Shown one piece after another: positions 46,212-55,061 of a stretch of DNA of 64,000 bases; position 1 is the first letter of the stretch; every line of letters starts with the position of its first letter. Below the pieces are notes generated by a model. That model did no database searches. It worked only from the letters and a program-made list of their open reading frames with translations, and had not been told where the DNA came from. The translations under genes were made by a program, and so were the position numbers. The DNA is taken from the NCBI RefSeq assembly GCF_018919215.1, contig NZ_JAHLQK010000001.1, forward strand, positions 962,430 to 1,026,429, in the 5' to 3' direction. This DNA comes from Alkaliphilus flagellatus (GTDB lineage: Bacteria; Bacillota; Clostridia; Peptostreptococcales; Natronincolaceae).

Positions 46212-47381
46212 ATGAAATATGATTTTGATGAAATTGTTGACCGCAGCAATAACCGTGCTGCAAAGTATGATGAACGGGTGGGAAAATTCGGTACAAGTGA
46301 AGTGATTCCTTTGTGGATTGCGGATATGGATTTCAGAACTGCTCAGCCAATCATCGATGCTTGCAAAAGGAAAGCTGAGGAAGGCATCTGGGGTTATACT
46401 TCCAGGCCGGACAGCTACTTTAAGGCCGTACAGGAATGGGAAAAAAGGAGGAATCGATGGGATGTTGATGTATCCCTGATGAGCTGGAGCTTAGGAGTTG
46501 TTCCTGCATTATCGACTATTGTTAAAATTTTCACCCACACCGGCGACAAAATTTTGATTCAGACTCCGGTTTATTCAGAGTTTTATGATGTCACAGAGGC
46601 TTGGGAACGAGTAGTGGTAGAAAATCAGTTGGTAGAAAAAAATGGAAAATGGTATATTGATTTTGAGGACTTTGAAAAAAAGGCAAAAGAGTGTAAGATT
46701 TTTTTTCTGTGTAATCCTCACAATCCCCTTGGCATTGTATGGGAGCCGGAGGAATTAAAAAGGATGGCGGAAATCTGTATTGCAAATGATGTTCTTCTAG
46801 TGTCAGACGAGATACACTCAGATTTAATTTTCAACGGAAAGAAGCATACGCCTACAGCAACACTTTCCAAAGAAATTGCAGAAAAAATCATTACCTGTGT
46901 ATCTGCAACTAAAACTTTCAATCTAGCAGGTCTTCAGGCTTCTACGACTATCTTTCCAAATGAACAGGTGAAGCAGAAGTTTGACCGTTTTTGGATGAAT
47001 ATGGATATTCACAGAAACAATGCTTTCAGCTCAGTAGCCATGGAAGCAGCTTACAATGAAGGCGAAGAGTGGTTGACACAGCTGCTTGCTTACGTCTCAG
47101 AGAACTTTGATTTTATTAAGAAATATTTTGATGAAAACATTCCAAAAATCAAACCCAATGTTCCAGATGCTACATATTTGGTTTGGCTGGACTGTCGGGA
47201 ATTAGGCATGAGCAATGAAGAGCTCCGTGACTTCATGATTCAGAAGGCTGGTTTAGGCTTAAATGAAGGATGCAGCTTTGGACGTAGCCTTTCCGGTTAC
47301 ATGAGACTTAATGCAGCATGTCCGCGCTCTATACTGGAACAGGCATTGAAACAATTAAAAGAAGCAGTTGATAAATTATAA
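46212..47381 (+). CDS. patB: PLP-dependent C-S lyase (PatB/MalY family)
   Basis: Fold-type I PLP enzyme of the MalY/PatB type, usually a cystathionine or cysteine-conjugate beta-lyase releasing thiol, ammonia and pyruvate. 389 residues. Early motif FGTSEVIPLWIADMDF, the phosphate and ring-binding FFLCNPHNPLG, DEIHSDLI, and the PLP lysine in SATKTFNLAGLQ. ATG at 46212 is preferred over an upstream start because GAGGAAAGGAAG lies between. First gene of a sigma-54-driven operon, divergent from cyuA. Confidence 0.9.
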   Translation: MKYDFDEIVDRSNNRAAKYDERVGKFGTSEVIPLWIADMDFRTAQPIIDACKRKAEEGIWGYTSRPDSYFKAVQEWEKRRNRWDVDVSLMSWSLGVVPALSTIVKIFTHTGDKILIQTPVYSEFYDVTEAWERVVVENQLVEKNGKWYIDFEDFEKKAKECKIFFLCNPHNPLGIVWEPEELKRMAEICIANDVLLVSDEIHSDLIFNGKKHTPTATLSKEIAEKIITCVSATKTFNLAGLQASTTIFPNEQVKQKFDRFWMNMDIHRNNAFSSVAMEAAYNEGEEWLTQLLAYVSENFDFIKKYFDENIPKIKPNVPDATYLVWLDCRELGMSNEELRDFMIQKAGLGLNEGCSFGRSLSGYMRLNAACPRSILEQALKQLKEAVDKL

Positions 47382-47432
47382 AATATAAAAGAGAGTATTT
47401 TTACGAAATGATGGAAAGGAGAGCATAAACAT

Positions 47433-48674
47433 ATGGATAAAAAGCAAATATGGAAGAATTATCGATTTCCTCTCATTTTGCTTGGGGGGATTATTACAGG
47501 AGCTGTACTGGGTGTTATTTTGGGGGAAAAGGCAACAGTATTTGCGCCTTTGGGGGATATTTTCATTAATTTAATGTTTACTATCGTAGTTCCGATGGTA
47601 TTTGTTTCAATCGCAACTGCTGTAGGCAGTATGCTGAACATGAAACGTCTGGGTAAAATTCTAGGAAGTATGGTGCTGACCTTTGTGGTAACCGGATGCT
47701 TCGCAGCAGTTCTGGTCCTGACGGTTGTCAATATCTGGCCGCCAGCAGCGAATACTGCAATTACAATGGGAAGCGCAGAGATGCAGGAGAGTGCAAGCAT
47801 CAGCTCCATGATTGTAGGCTCTTTGACGGTTGACGATTTTTCTGGTCTTATGAGCCGTAAAAACATGCTGCCGATTATTGTATTTGCTATCATTTCCGGT
47901 CTGGCTGTATCTGCCTGCGGTGGAGAAGAAAGCCATGTAGGTCAGTTATTAGGAAACCTGAATAGGGTCATTATGAAGATTGTGGAAATGATTATGAAGC
48001 TAGCTCCTATTGGATTGGGCGCTTATTTTGCAAACCTGATTGGTGAGTTTGGTCCTCAGCTGATTGGGGATTATGGACGTACGATGCTGATCTATTATCC
48101 GATGTGTCTTGTTTATGGAGTGGTTTTCTACCCGGCTTATGCATATTTTGCCGGAGGAAGGCTGGGAGTAAAGAAAATGGTTCAGAACATTTTCAATCCT
48201 GCAATTACTGCATTTGCCACACAAAGTTCTGTAGCTACCCTGCCTGTTAATATGGAAGCCTGTAAAAATATTGGAGTACCGGAGGATATTTCTAACATTG
48301 TTCTGCCTATGGGAGCTACCATGCATATGGATGGTTCTGTACTTTCGGCCATAACGAAAATTGCTTTCCTGTTTGGTGTGTTCCAAATGCCGTTTACAGG
48401 AGTGGGGACCTATGCCATGGCTGTCTTGGTAGCAATTTTAAGTGCATTTGTATTATCTGGTGCTCCAGGTGGTGGTCTGGTAGGGGAAATGCTGATTGTC
48501 AGTCTCTTTGGTTTCCCATGGGAAGCATTCCCGTTAGTTGCCACCATCGGATTTTTGGTGGACCCAGCAGCTACCTGCCTCAATGCGTCAGGTGATACCA
48601 TTGCCTCCATGATTGTTGCACGTTTGGTGGAAGGCAAGAATTGGCTGTTAAAGACAGAGAAAAGTAAAATATAA
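47433..48674 (+). CDS. Dicarboxylate/amino acid:cation symporter (DAACS family)
   Basis: Membrane importer of the glutamate-transporter-like DAACS family. 413 residues with eight or so hydrophobic segments. Family features: FINLMFTIVVPMVFVSIATA (about 45-65), a TM7 region with TQSSVATLPVNMEAC and the conserved MGATMHMDGSV, then the second re-entrant loop with SGAPGGGLVGEM. With cyuA, a C-S lyase and RidA beside it, the cargo is likely cysteine, cystine or another sulfur amino acid; this is inference. AAAGGAGAG precedes the ATG. Its 3' end is partly repeated after the second ridA copy. Confidence 0.9.
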   Translation: MDKKQIWKNYRFPLILLGGIITGAVLGVILGEKATVFAPLGDIFINLMFTIVVPMVFVSIATAVGSMLNMKRLGKILGSMVLTFVVTGCFAAVLVLTVVNIWPPAANTAITMGSAEMQESASISSMIVGSLTVDDFSGLMSRKNMLPIIVFAIISGLAVSACGGEESHVGQLLGNLNRVIMKIVEMIMKLAPIGLGAYFANLIGEFGPQLIGDYGRTMLIYYPMCLVYGVVFYPAYAYFAGGRLGVKKMVQNIFNPAITAFATQSSVATLPVNMEACKNIGVPEDISNIVLPMGATMHMDGSVLSAITKIAFLFGVFQMPFTGVGTYAMAVLVAILSAFVLSGAPGGGLVGEMLIVSLFGFPWEAFPLVATIGFLVDPAATCLNASGDTIASMIVARLVEGKNWLLKTEKSKI

Positions 48675-48692
48675 AGAAAGGAAGAAGAACAT

Positions 48693-48854
48693 ATGAAAAT
48701 TCTTGAAACAACAAAAGCGCCTGGAGCTATCGGACCATACTCTCAGGGCTATGAAATAAACGGGATTGTTTATACTTCCGGCCAGATTCTGGTTAAAGTA
48801 AAGACCCTTCTAAGGGGCGTACTATGTGAAATTGAAGCAATCGCTGTAAAATAA
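48693..48854 (+). pseudogene. Internally deleted ridA copy
   Basis: A 53-codon in-frame ORF whose first 32 residues (MKILETTKAPGAIGPYSQGY and on to YTSGQI) and last 19 residues (VKTLLRGVLCEIEAIAVK end) match the RidA of the next gene, with about 70 residues in between missing. Ribosome site AAAGGAAG intact. The product cannot form the RidA trimer barrel; it is a duplicated and deleted copy, though still translatable. Confidence 0.85.
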
Positions 48855-48866
48855 GGAGGAAATCAT

Positions 48867-49532
48867 ATGAAAATTATTGTAATTGGAAGCCATCTTTGCC
48901 CAGATACCTTAGCTGCATTAAACAAGCTTTCTGCTGCTGGAGCAGATATTGATTTTAAGGATATCCTGTCCTGCCATGCAGATTTAAAGGAATATTTAAA
49001 ACTGAGAGATACTAATGATCTTTACGATGAAATCAGAGGAACAGAAAGCCTAGGAATTCCATGCTTTGTTTTAGAAAACAATGAATTGACCATGGATATC
49101 AAAAAGGCTCTGGAGGACTCAGAAAAAGACCTAGAAGACATGAAAAGAAAGGAAGAAGAACACATGAAAATTCTTGAAACAACAAAAGCGCCTGGAGCTA
49201 TCGGACCATACTCTCAGGGCTATGAAATAAACGGGATTGTTTACACTTCCGGCCAGATTCCGGTTAATTCGGAAAATGGAGAAATAGCGGAGGGAATTGC
49301 AGAACAAGCAAAACAAAGCTGTGAAAATGTAGGCGCCATCCTGGAAGCGGCAGGCACCGGATTTGAAAAAGTATTTAAGACTACCTGCTTTCTGTCGGAT
49401 ATGGGAGATTTCGCAATTTTTAATGAGGTTTATGCAAAATATTTCGTATCAAAGCCAGCCCGCAGTTGTGTAGCAGTAAAGACCCTTCCAAAGGGTGTAT
49501 TATGTGAAATTGAAGCAATCGCTGTAAAATAA
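48867..49532 (+). CDS. Glutaredoxin-like domain fused in frame to RidA
   Basis: 221 residues joining two proteins. Residues 1-98 are a glutaredoxin-related domain with redox motif CPDT (Cys11) and GIPCFVLENNELT; residues 99-221 are a complete RidA enamine/imine deaminase (APGAIGPYSQGY, the conserved VYTSGQIPV, arginine in ARSCVAVKTLPKG). RidA hydrolyses 2-aminoacrylate released by PLP and desulfidase enzymes. At the join, RKEEEH is encoded by the ridA ribosome site AAAGGAAGAAG, so RidA can also start alone at ATG 49164 (122 residues). Two products are therefore possible. Confidence 0.85.
   Translation: MKIIVIGSHLCPDTLAALNKLSAAGADIDFKDILSCHADLKEYLKLRDTNDLYDEIRGTESLGIPCFVLENNELTMDIKKALEDSEKDLEDMKRKEEEHMKILETTKAPGAIGPYSQGYEINGIVYTSGQIPVNSENGEIAEGIAEQAKQSCENVGAILEAAGTGFEKVFKTTCFLSDMGDFAIFNEVYAKYFVSKPARSCVAVKTLPKGVLCEIEAIAVK
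49164..49532 (+). CDS. ridA: RidA, internal-start form
   Basis: Alternative product from ATG 49164 with its own GGAAGAAG 5-10 bases ahead, giving a 122-residue protein of normal RidA length. RidA removes reactive 2-aminoacrylate and related imines. The upstream context GAAAGGAAGAAGAACACATG is nearly identical to that of the deleted copy at 48693, showing that the ribosome site was inherited with the duplication. Confidence 0.6.
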   Translation: MKILETTKAPGAIGPYSQGYEINGIVYTSGQIPVNSENGEIAEGIAEQAKQSCENVGAILEAAGTGFEKVFKTTCFLSDMGDFAIFNEVYAKYFVSKPARSCVAVKTLPKGVLCEIEAIAVK

Positions 49533-49582
49533 GGCAAGGATTGGCTGTTAAAGAGAGAGAAAAATAAAATAAAAAGAAAAGG

Positions 49583-49634
49583 GATGCTGCATAAAAACGT
49601 ATGTTGGTATAACAGAGTTTGCAGCATTCTTTTA
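49583..49634 (+). terminator. Terminator after the ridA genes
   Basis: 9-bp stem (49583-49591 and 49620-49628) with a 28-base loop, then CTTTTAT. Confidence 0.65.
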
Positions 49635-49652
49635 TCATATAAGGAGAATGAG

Positions 49653-49883
49653 ATGAGAGTAATAATTATAGGAGGACTGGCCGGCGGCACCGGAACAGCT
49701 GCCAGGCTTCGTCGGTTACCGTACGCCGAGAAACTAGAAAGCCTTTGGCTGTCAGCAGCTGACTCCATAAATAATTGCTTAAAAACTCCGGCATCCCATC
49801 CTCTGAAACATCCACTCTTTGATAAAGGTAGCGATTCTGCTTGTCATGAAAATATAAAAAAGGAACAAATTGAATTCACTTAA
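49653..49883 (+). pseudogene. N-terminal remnant of a CoA-disulfide-reductase-like flavoprotein
   Basis: MRVIIIGGLAGGTGTAARLR is the FAD-binding start of NAD(P)H-dependent disulfide reductases of the CoA-disulfide reductase type, with a good AAGGAGAATGAG ribosome site. After about 25 residues the frame continues with unrelated sequence (from LPYAEKLESLW) to a stop at 49883, so the remaining 400-plus residues are gone. A gene truncated by deletion. Confidence 0.7.
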
Positions 49884-49898
49884 TATTTAAGCTATAAT
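49870..49898 (+). promoter_or_regulatory. Sigma-A promoter for the sigma-54 activator gene
   Basis: TTGAAT (49870-49875), 17-bp spacer, TATAAT (49893-49898), 35 bases before the ATG. Confidence 0.65.
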
Positions 49899-49933
49899 AT
49901 ATATAACTAATATGAGGAAATTATGGAGGAAAC

Positions 49934-51985
49934 ATGAAAAAAACGATATCTGTAGTGGCTTTTGATTCCAAAGCCGGAGAGTTTTATGCAAAAGAAATCA
50001 ATGAACTGTTTGGAGAATATGTAAAAATAGCATCCTACAGTGTGAGCGACGGGTCTGCCATGGGAGCGTTGCCTAAGGCAGATTTATTTGCGATTTCAAC
50101 AGATGCATATGGTTCCGCAGAAGAGGTGGCCCGTCATGTTCCTATAGACAGCCAGACCATGGGAATTGAGGTTTCCTACCGATGGAGTACGCTGCAAAAC
50201 CTCAGTATGATACCAAAGGGAACCCGGGCGCTTTTTGTAAATTTGACGGATACCATGGCCCGGGAGGCTATTGCACAGCTGCAGCAGCTGGGGATAAACC
50301 ATATTCGTTTTATTCCATTTTATCCAGGTGCTGTTTTGGAAGAGCCGGTGGATATGGCTGTAACGCCGGAGGAGGAGAGATATGTACCTCAGAGCGTAAA
50401 GAAGGTTTTAAATATCGGCCACCGTTCCTGTACCTCTGGGATGATGATTGAGATTGCCTTGCGTCTGGGACTTGAACAGCTGCTGGATACGAAAAAATTC
50501 CAGAATTATTTCCAGGCAATGGCAACGAATAATTACAGCTTTAATCAGATATACGCCCGTTCTAGAAGACTGGAAAGCCAGTTCCATATTTTGATGGAAA
50601 TATTGGATGAGGGACTGATAGGCGTTAATGAAAAGGGTGAAATCTTTGCATGCAACAAGAAAGCCTGCCAGATTGCAAAGATTGAGGAGAATCTTGTCCT
50701 TGGCAGGTGCGGGGAAAAAGTATTTCCGTATATTCCCTTTTATAGCGCCTTGAAGGATAAGAAAGAAATTTCGCCTAAAGTGATTAAGTTGGGCGGCGTA
50801 AACGTAAGTATTGCAGTTATACCGGTTCTGCGGCAAAAGGAATGCATCGGTGCATTTGCTACCCTGCAGGAATTTAGTGAGCTGGAATCCAAACAGAATG
50901 AGTTAAGAAGCCAGCTGCTGAAAAAGGGTCATTGCGCCAAGTACACCTTTGATGATGTAATCGGAGAGTCAGATTGTATCTGCCGGACGAAGGAGATTTT
51001 AAAACGGATGGCGGCTACCGAAAGTCCTGTTTTAATTGCAGGTGAAACAGGAACGGGAAAAGAACTGCTGGCTCATGCGGTGCATTGTGCATCTAAGCGA
51101 AGTAAGGGTCCTTTTATCGCCATTAATGTGGCAGCCATGCCGGAAAATCTTCTGGAAAGCGAGCTTTTCGGCTATGAAGAGGGTGCATTTACCGGTGCGA
51201 AAAAAGGAGGACGTCCCGGACTGTTTGAATTTGCCCATGGCGGTACCTTATTCCTAGATGAAGTAGAAGGTATGAGTCAGGCCATGCAGGTAAAGCTCCT
51301 GAGAGTTCTGCAGGAAGGCGAAATCATGCGTGTAGGCGGCAGCGGAATCATAAGTGTTGATGTAAGAATTGTTGCAGCAACCAATGAATCCCTGGATCAG
51401 AAGGTGGAGAAAGGAAGCTTCCGAAAGGACTTGTATTACCGCCTGAATACTTTGACGGTTGTAGTACCGCTGCTACGGGAACGGGAAGAGGATGTTTTTC
51501 TTTTGATGGAGTATTTTAAAGAGGAGCTCCGGGGTGACTTTAAGTTATCCGAGGAGGTGAAAGACTTTCTGCATCAGTATTCCTGGCCGGGAAATATCCG
51601 AGAACTGCATAACACAGTGGAATACTTTGTTTATACCGGGAAACAGGTGATTGAGATAGATGATTTACCGCCTACTATTTTCCATGGCCGGACATCCAGA
51701 CCGGTGAATGTGGAGAAGAAGGAGATACTGCAGGAGGTGGTTTCGCCCTTCTGGTTCGTTCTGGAACAGCTTTATATGGCAGCGGAGCGGAATGAGTTTA
51801 TCGGAAGAGATAAATTGATGATGGAGGCGAAGAAGCAGCATCTTCTATTGTCGCAAAAGGAGATTCGGGATATTTTAAAGGACATGGAGGAAAAGGGTTT
51901 TGTAAAAATCAGAAAAGGAAGAGGCGGCAGCAGACTTACCCTGAAGGGAAGGGAATACTGGCAGAGCCGGGATATGTGTCATTGA
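49934..51985 (+). CDS. Sigma-54-dependent enhancer-binding activator
   Basis: Transcription activator for RNA polymerase with sigma-54. 683 residues: an N-terminal PrpR-like sensory region (about 1-200), a PAS domain (about 215-320), the AAA+ domain (about 340-570) with Walker A GETGTGKE at 370-377, the sigma-54-contact loop GAFTGA at 417-422 and LFLDEVEGM, and a C-terminal winged-helix-like DNA-binding region (from about 600) rather than a Fis-type HTH. Resembles in context the C. difficile activator of a cysteine desulfidase. The two -24/-12 promoters at 45.95 and 46.14 kb are its obvious targets. Visibly G+C-rich. Confidence 0.9.
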   Translation: MKKTISVVAFDSKAGEFYAKEINELFGEYVKIASYSVSDGSAMGALPKADLFAISTDAYGSAEEVARHVPIDSQTMGIEVSYRWSTLQNLSMIPKGTRALFVNLTDTMAREAIAQLQQLGINHIRFIPFYPGAVLEEPVDMAVTPEEERYVPQSVKKVLNIGHRSCTSGMMIEIALRLGLEQLLDTKKFQNYFQAMATNNYSFNQIYARSRRLESQFHILMEILDEGLIGVNEKGEIFACNKKACQIAKIEENLVLGRCGEKVFPYIPFYSALKDKKEISPKVIKLGGVNVSIAVIPVLRQKECIGAFATLQEFSELESKQNELRSQLLKKGHCAKYTFDDVIGESDCICRTKEILKRMAATESPVLIAGETGTGKELLAHAVHCASKRSKGPFIAINVAAMPENLLESELFGYEEGAFTGAKKGGRPGLFEFAHGGTLFLDEVEGMSQAMQVKLLRVLQEGEIMRVGGSGIISVDVRIVAATNESLDQKVEKGSFRKDLYYRLNTLTVVVPLLREREEDVFLLMEYFKEELRGDFKLSEEVKDFLHQYSWPGNIRELHNTVEYFVYTGKQVIEIDDLPPTIFHGRTSRPVNVEKKEILQEVVSPFWFVLEQLYMAAERNEFIGRDKLMMEAKKQHLLLSQKEIRDILKDMEEKGFVKIRKGRGGSRLTLKGREYWQSRDMCH

Positions 51986-52132
51986 TGAAATTACTTTAGT
52001 AAGAATTTATTATAATTTTTAAGTAGCATGAGACTTTTATTAGAGCTAATGGTTAGTGTTTATAAAAAACCAGTAGAAAGATATAACTATTAAGGTATGT
52101 ATCGAAAACTTGATATAATCAAATACTATTTA

Positions 52133-52175
52133 ATAATCACATTATTGGGCAACTGATAATGTGATTATTTTTTTC
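52133..52175 (+). terminator. Terminator after the activator gene
   Basis: Perfect 13-bp stem (52133-52145 and 52156-52168), 10-base loop, then seven T. A further inverted repeat AGTACATAG/CTATGTACT lies at 52216-52252. Confidence 0.88.
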
Positions 52176-52299
52176 CAGATCCGTTTGTTCTTATTAAAGA
52201 AGTAAGAGCTTTCAGAGTACATAGTGTTTCTGTTTTTGAAAGGCTATGTACTTACTTTAATCTCTACTGAAAAATGATAGTTGTTTTAAAAAACAACAC

Positions 52300-52338
52300 T
52301 TGACACCTTATACTATGCATTATATAGTATAAGGTGTC
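52300..52338 (+). promoter_or_regulatory. Promoter overlapped by a 15-bp-arm palindromic operator, second padR
   Basis: TTGACA (52300-52305), 17-bp spacer, TATAGT (52323-52328). A perfect inverted repeat (arms 52302-52316 and 52324-52338) covers both promoter elements, ending just before the AGGAGG. Binding by the encoded PadR would block its own transcription. Confidence 0.8.
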
Positions 52339-52350
52339 AGGAGGTATGAA

Positions 52351-52668
52351 ATGGATATTCAATTAAAAAAGGGTTTATTGGAATTTTGTGTTCTTACAGT
52401 ATTGAGAAAATCTGATTCGTATGGTTATCAAATTGTAAAAGATGTTTCTGATTGTATTGAAATTTCAGAATCTACATTGTACCCGATATTAAAGCGTCTA
52501 GAATCAAACGCATACCTTGAAACATATTCTGTAGAACATAATAGTAGATTACGTAAATATTATCGAATTACAGAAAAAGGGAAAAACCACATAAATGAAT
52601 TTTTAAATGATTGGCAACAAGTTATGAATATTTATCATTTTATAAAAGGGGGTAACGAGAGTGAATAA
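52351..52668 (+). CDS. PadR family transcriptional regulator (second)
   Basis: 105-residue winged-HTH regulator: LLEFCVLTVLRKSDSYGYQI, ISESTLYPILKRLES and LRKYYRITEKGKNH are canonical PadR segments. AGGAGG precedes the ATG. It overlaps the next gene by 8 bases, and a membrane protein of the DUF1700 type follows, a standard operon for envelope or peptide-stress response. Ligand unknown; autoregulation likely through the palindrome upstream. Confidence 0.93.
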   Translation: MDIQLKKGLLEFCVLTVLRKSDSYGYQIVKDVSDCIEISESTLYPILKRLESNAYLETYSVEHNSRLRKYYRITEKGKNHINEFLNDWQQVMNIYHFIKGGNESE

Positions 52669-53254
52669 ATTAGAATTTTTAAATACATTAGAAAAATATC
52701 TAAAATGTATAGAAAAACAAGATCGTGATAAATTTATTAGATATTATGAGGAAATGATTGAAGACTATAAAGAAGATGGATGCAAAGAAGTAGATGCAAT
52801 CAAAAAAGTAGGTAATCCAAGAGATATAGCCAATACTATTTTATCGGAGCAAGATGATGTGATTATTAAAGTGCCATCAACTGGGAGTAAAGTTATAAAT
52901 AAAGTATTATTAATTTTAGGATTCCCATTATGGGGGTCTTTAGCATTATCAGCGATTTTATTTCTTTTATCTGCTTGTATTGTTATGTGGAGTTTTCCCT
53001 TCGTAACAGGGGTAAGTGCAATTTCATTTTTTATTGGATCTTTAGTTAGTATTTTGGGAGCACCATTTGTAGCGATAGAAACAATACCTGTGGGAATTGT
53101 TCAACTTGGATTAGGAATTGCTTTTATGGGATTGTCGATTTTGTTAGCATTAATTACTACTTACTTGTATAAAAAACTAGTTGGTATAACGAAAACATTC
53201 AAATTAAAATTAGGTAGAGTGATTAATGAGAAAGTGGTGAGGATATGGGAATAA
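52661..53254 (+). CDS. DUF1700 (HAAS-domain) membrane protein
   Basis: 197 residues. The N-terminal cytoplasmic helical domain (MNKLEFLNTLEKYLKCIEKQ, YYEEMIEDYKEDGCKEVDAI) is the HAAS/DUF1700 signature, followed by three or four transmembrane helices (about 80-185). Start lies inside the end of padR. Usually part of a three-gene PadR-DUF1700-DUF4097 operon; here the third gene is very short. Function unknown, possibly envelope-stress related. Confidence 0.9.
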   Translation: MNKLEFLNTLEKYLKCIEKQDRDKFIRYYEEMIEDYKEDGCKEVDAIKKVGNPRDIANTILSEQDDVIIKVPSTGSKVINKVLLILGFPLWGSLALSAILFLLSACIVMWSFPFVTGVSAISFFIGSLVSILGAPFVAIETIPVGIVQLGLGIAFMGLSILLALITTYLYKKLVGITKTFKLKLGRVINEKVVRIWE

Positions 53255-53421
53255 AAAATTACAAAAAGAAATGTATTACATTAGGTATTAGTTTAATTAT
53301 AACAGGTACTATTATTACAATAGTAGGATTTGGACTAACTGGTTTTGATCTAAGTAAATTTAAAGGAACAGATTCATATAAATGGTATCGTACTATTAAT
53401 ATAGGCCATAATTTTTACTAA
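53245..53421 (+). CDS. Truncated third gene of the PadR operon (DUF4097-type start)
   Basis: 58-residue ORF overlapping the DUF1700 gene by 10 bases, with GTGAGG before the ATG. It has one transmembrane helix (about 10-30: ITLGISLIITGTIITIVGFG) and then DLSKFKGTDSYKWYRTINIG, which looks like the beginning of the DUF4097 proteins normally found at this position, cut short by a stop. Either a remnant or a minimal membrane peptide. Beyond it, 53.43-53.84 kb holds a terminator and otherwise nothing recognisable. Confidence 0.6.
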   Translation: MGIKNYKKKCITLGISLIITGTIITIVGFGLTGFDLSKFKGTDSYKWYRTINIGHNFY

Positions 53422-53548
53422 TATGGTATAATTTTGACAATGATTCTCATATTATATATATTAGGAACTAATATAGCAATCAGTTTTTAAGCAATATTTG
53501 GATACTGTATATGACTGCAAGTTCAAATTAAAAATAAAATAATTTTTA

Positions 53549-53575
53549 ATAACCGACATAGTCGGTTATTTTTGT
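53549..53575 (+). terminator. Terminator of the PadR-DUF1700 operon
   Basis: Perfect 9-bp stem (53549-53557 and 53561-53569), 3-base loop, then TTTTTG. Confidence 0.85.
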
Positions 53576-53843
53576 ACCATATGTAGTTGTATATTGATGA
53601 GTACTAGCACAACCTAGGAAGGCTAATCTAGGGCATTATCATATGATACAGCAATAGTGTAATTTAAAATGTTAAATTGGGTATAAATAAAATATAATTA
53701 GTAAGAATTTATGTTATAGAAAATATGTTCGATAAAGAGGAATTTTTAAAATTATGAGGTATATATAATAAAGAAAAAATTTAAAAATCAGCAGCACAGC
53801 ATAGTATTAATTTTGAAAATGAAATATAGAAAGGTCGGAGCCT

Positions 53844-54857
53844 ATGACTCTATCTATTAGACATACTACAGAACAATTAGAGGAAACTACACTTTCATCC
53901 TTTGCTCAGTTTAGCAAAAATAGTAAAGGTAGAATAATACCAGAAAAAGAATGTGATATTCGTACGATATACCAAAGGGATAGAGATAGAATAATTCATT
54001 GTAAATCCTTTAGAAGCCTTAAAGAAAAAACTCAGGTGTTTATTGTAAAAAATGATTTTTTTAGAACTAGACTAACTCATACATTAGAAGTTAATCAAAT
54101 TGCACGTACTATTGCTAGAGCATTAAGATTAAATGAGGACTTAGTAGAGGCCATTGCACTAGGTCATGATTTAGGTCATACATGCTTTGGACATAGAGGT
54201 GAAGACGTGCTAGATAGGTTGAGTGGCAGATTTAGACATAACGAGCAGAGTCTTAGAGTGGTAGATACTTTAGAGAGAGATGGTAGAGGTTTAAATTTAA
54301 CATTCGAAGTTAGAGATGGAATATTAAACCATACAGGACCAAAAGAGCCACTAACGCTAGAAGGGAAATTAGTAAGGAAAGTAGATCGTATCACCTATTT
54401 ATGTCACGATATTCAAGATAGTATGAATGCTGATATTCTTAAAATAGAAGATTTACCATCCATTGTATTGAAAAGGCTTGGTAGTAGCCATAGTGAAAGA
54501 ATTAATACATTTGTAATTGATGTTATTAATGAAACGAATAAAAATCTTAAAGAAGGTATAAATATAGATATTTATCAAAGTGATGAAATTTTAGAAGCAA
54601 TGAACATATTAAGAAACTTTATGTTTAAAAATGTATATTATGGTGAAGTGTGTTCTGAAGAAAAAAAGAAAGCAGAATTTATTGTCGAATCTTTGTATAC
54701 TTATTTTTTAAGTCATCCTAAGGAAATGCCCATAAAATATTATGGTAACATTAGCAAAGACGGTTTAAAAAGAAGCGTAACTGACTTTATAGCAACATGT
54801 ACAGACTCCCATGCAATTGAAATTTTTCATGAAAAATTTATTCCTTCTAAGAAATAA
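53844..54857 (+). CDS. dgt: dGTP triphosphohydrolase-like HD protein
   Basis: HD-domain dNTP triphosphohydrolase that releases deoxynucleoside and triphosphate. 337 residues, the shorter form usual in Clostridia. Motifs: CKSFRSLKEKTQVFI, RLTHTLEVNQIARTIARALR, and the HD pair in GHDLGHTCFGHRGEDVLD; a later DRITYLCHDIQDSM contributes the last metal ligand. AGGTCGGAG precedes the ATG. This is the first backbone gene after the accessory region and lies ahead of dnaG and rpoD as in related genomes. Confidence 0.94.
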   Translation: MTLSIRHTTEQLEETTLSSFAQFSKNSKGRIIPEKECDIRTIYQRDRDRIIHCKSFRSLKEKTQVFIVKNDFFRTRLTHTLEVNQIARTIARALRLNEDLVEAIALGHDLGHTCFGHRGEDVLDRLSGRFRHNEQSLRVVDTLERDGRGLNLTFEVRDGILNHTGPKEPLTLEGKLVRKVDRITYLCHDIQDSMNADILKIEDLPSIVLKRLGSSHSERINTFVIDVINETNKNLKEGINIDIYQSDEILEAMNILRNFMFKNVYYGEVCSEEKKKAEFIVESLYTYFLSHPKEMPIKYYGNISKDGLKRSVTDFIATCTDSHAIEIFHEKFIPSKK

Positions 54858-55061
54858 TATATATGTTCTACCATGATAAATATTCAGAATGTTTTTTTTT
54901 AGGTTCTAAAGGAGGAATTACTAAGATATATGTCGAATAAATTTCATCATATGCTAGTGGAGAAAAATTATTGATAAAACCTTTAAGGAATTACATGCTG
55001 CTAGAAGGATATTGTAAAAATAAGCAGAAGTATATAGTATAAATATTTATAGGTGATTATA

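Noticed and set aside
50408-50836. 142-codon minus-strand frame inside the sigma-54 activator gene
   Set aside because: Shadow of the activator coding sequence; no start context and no recognisable family.
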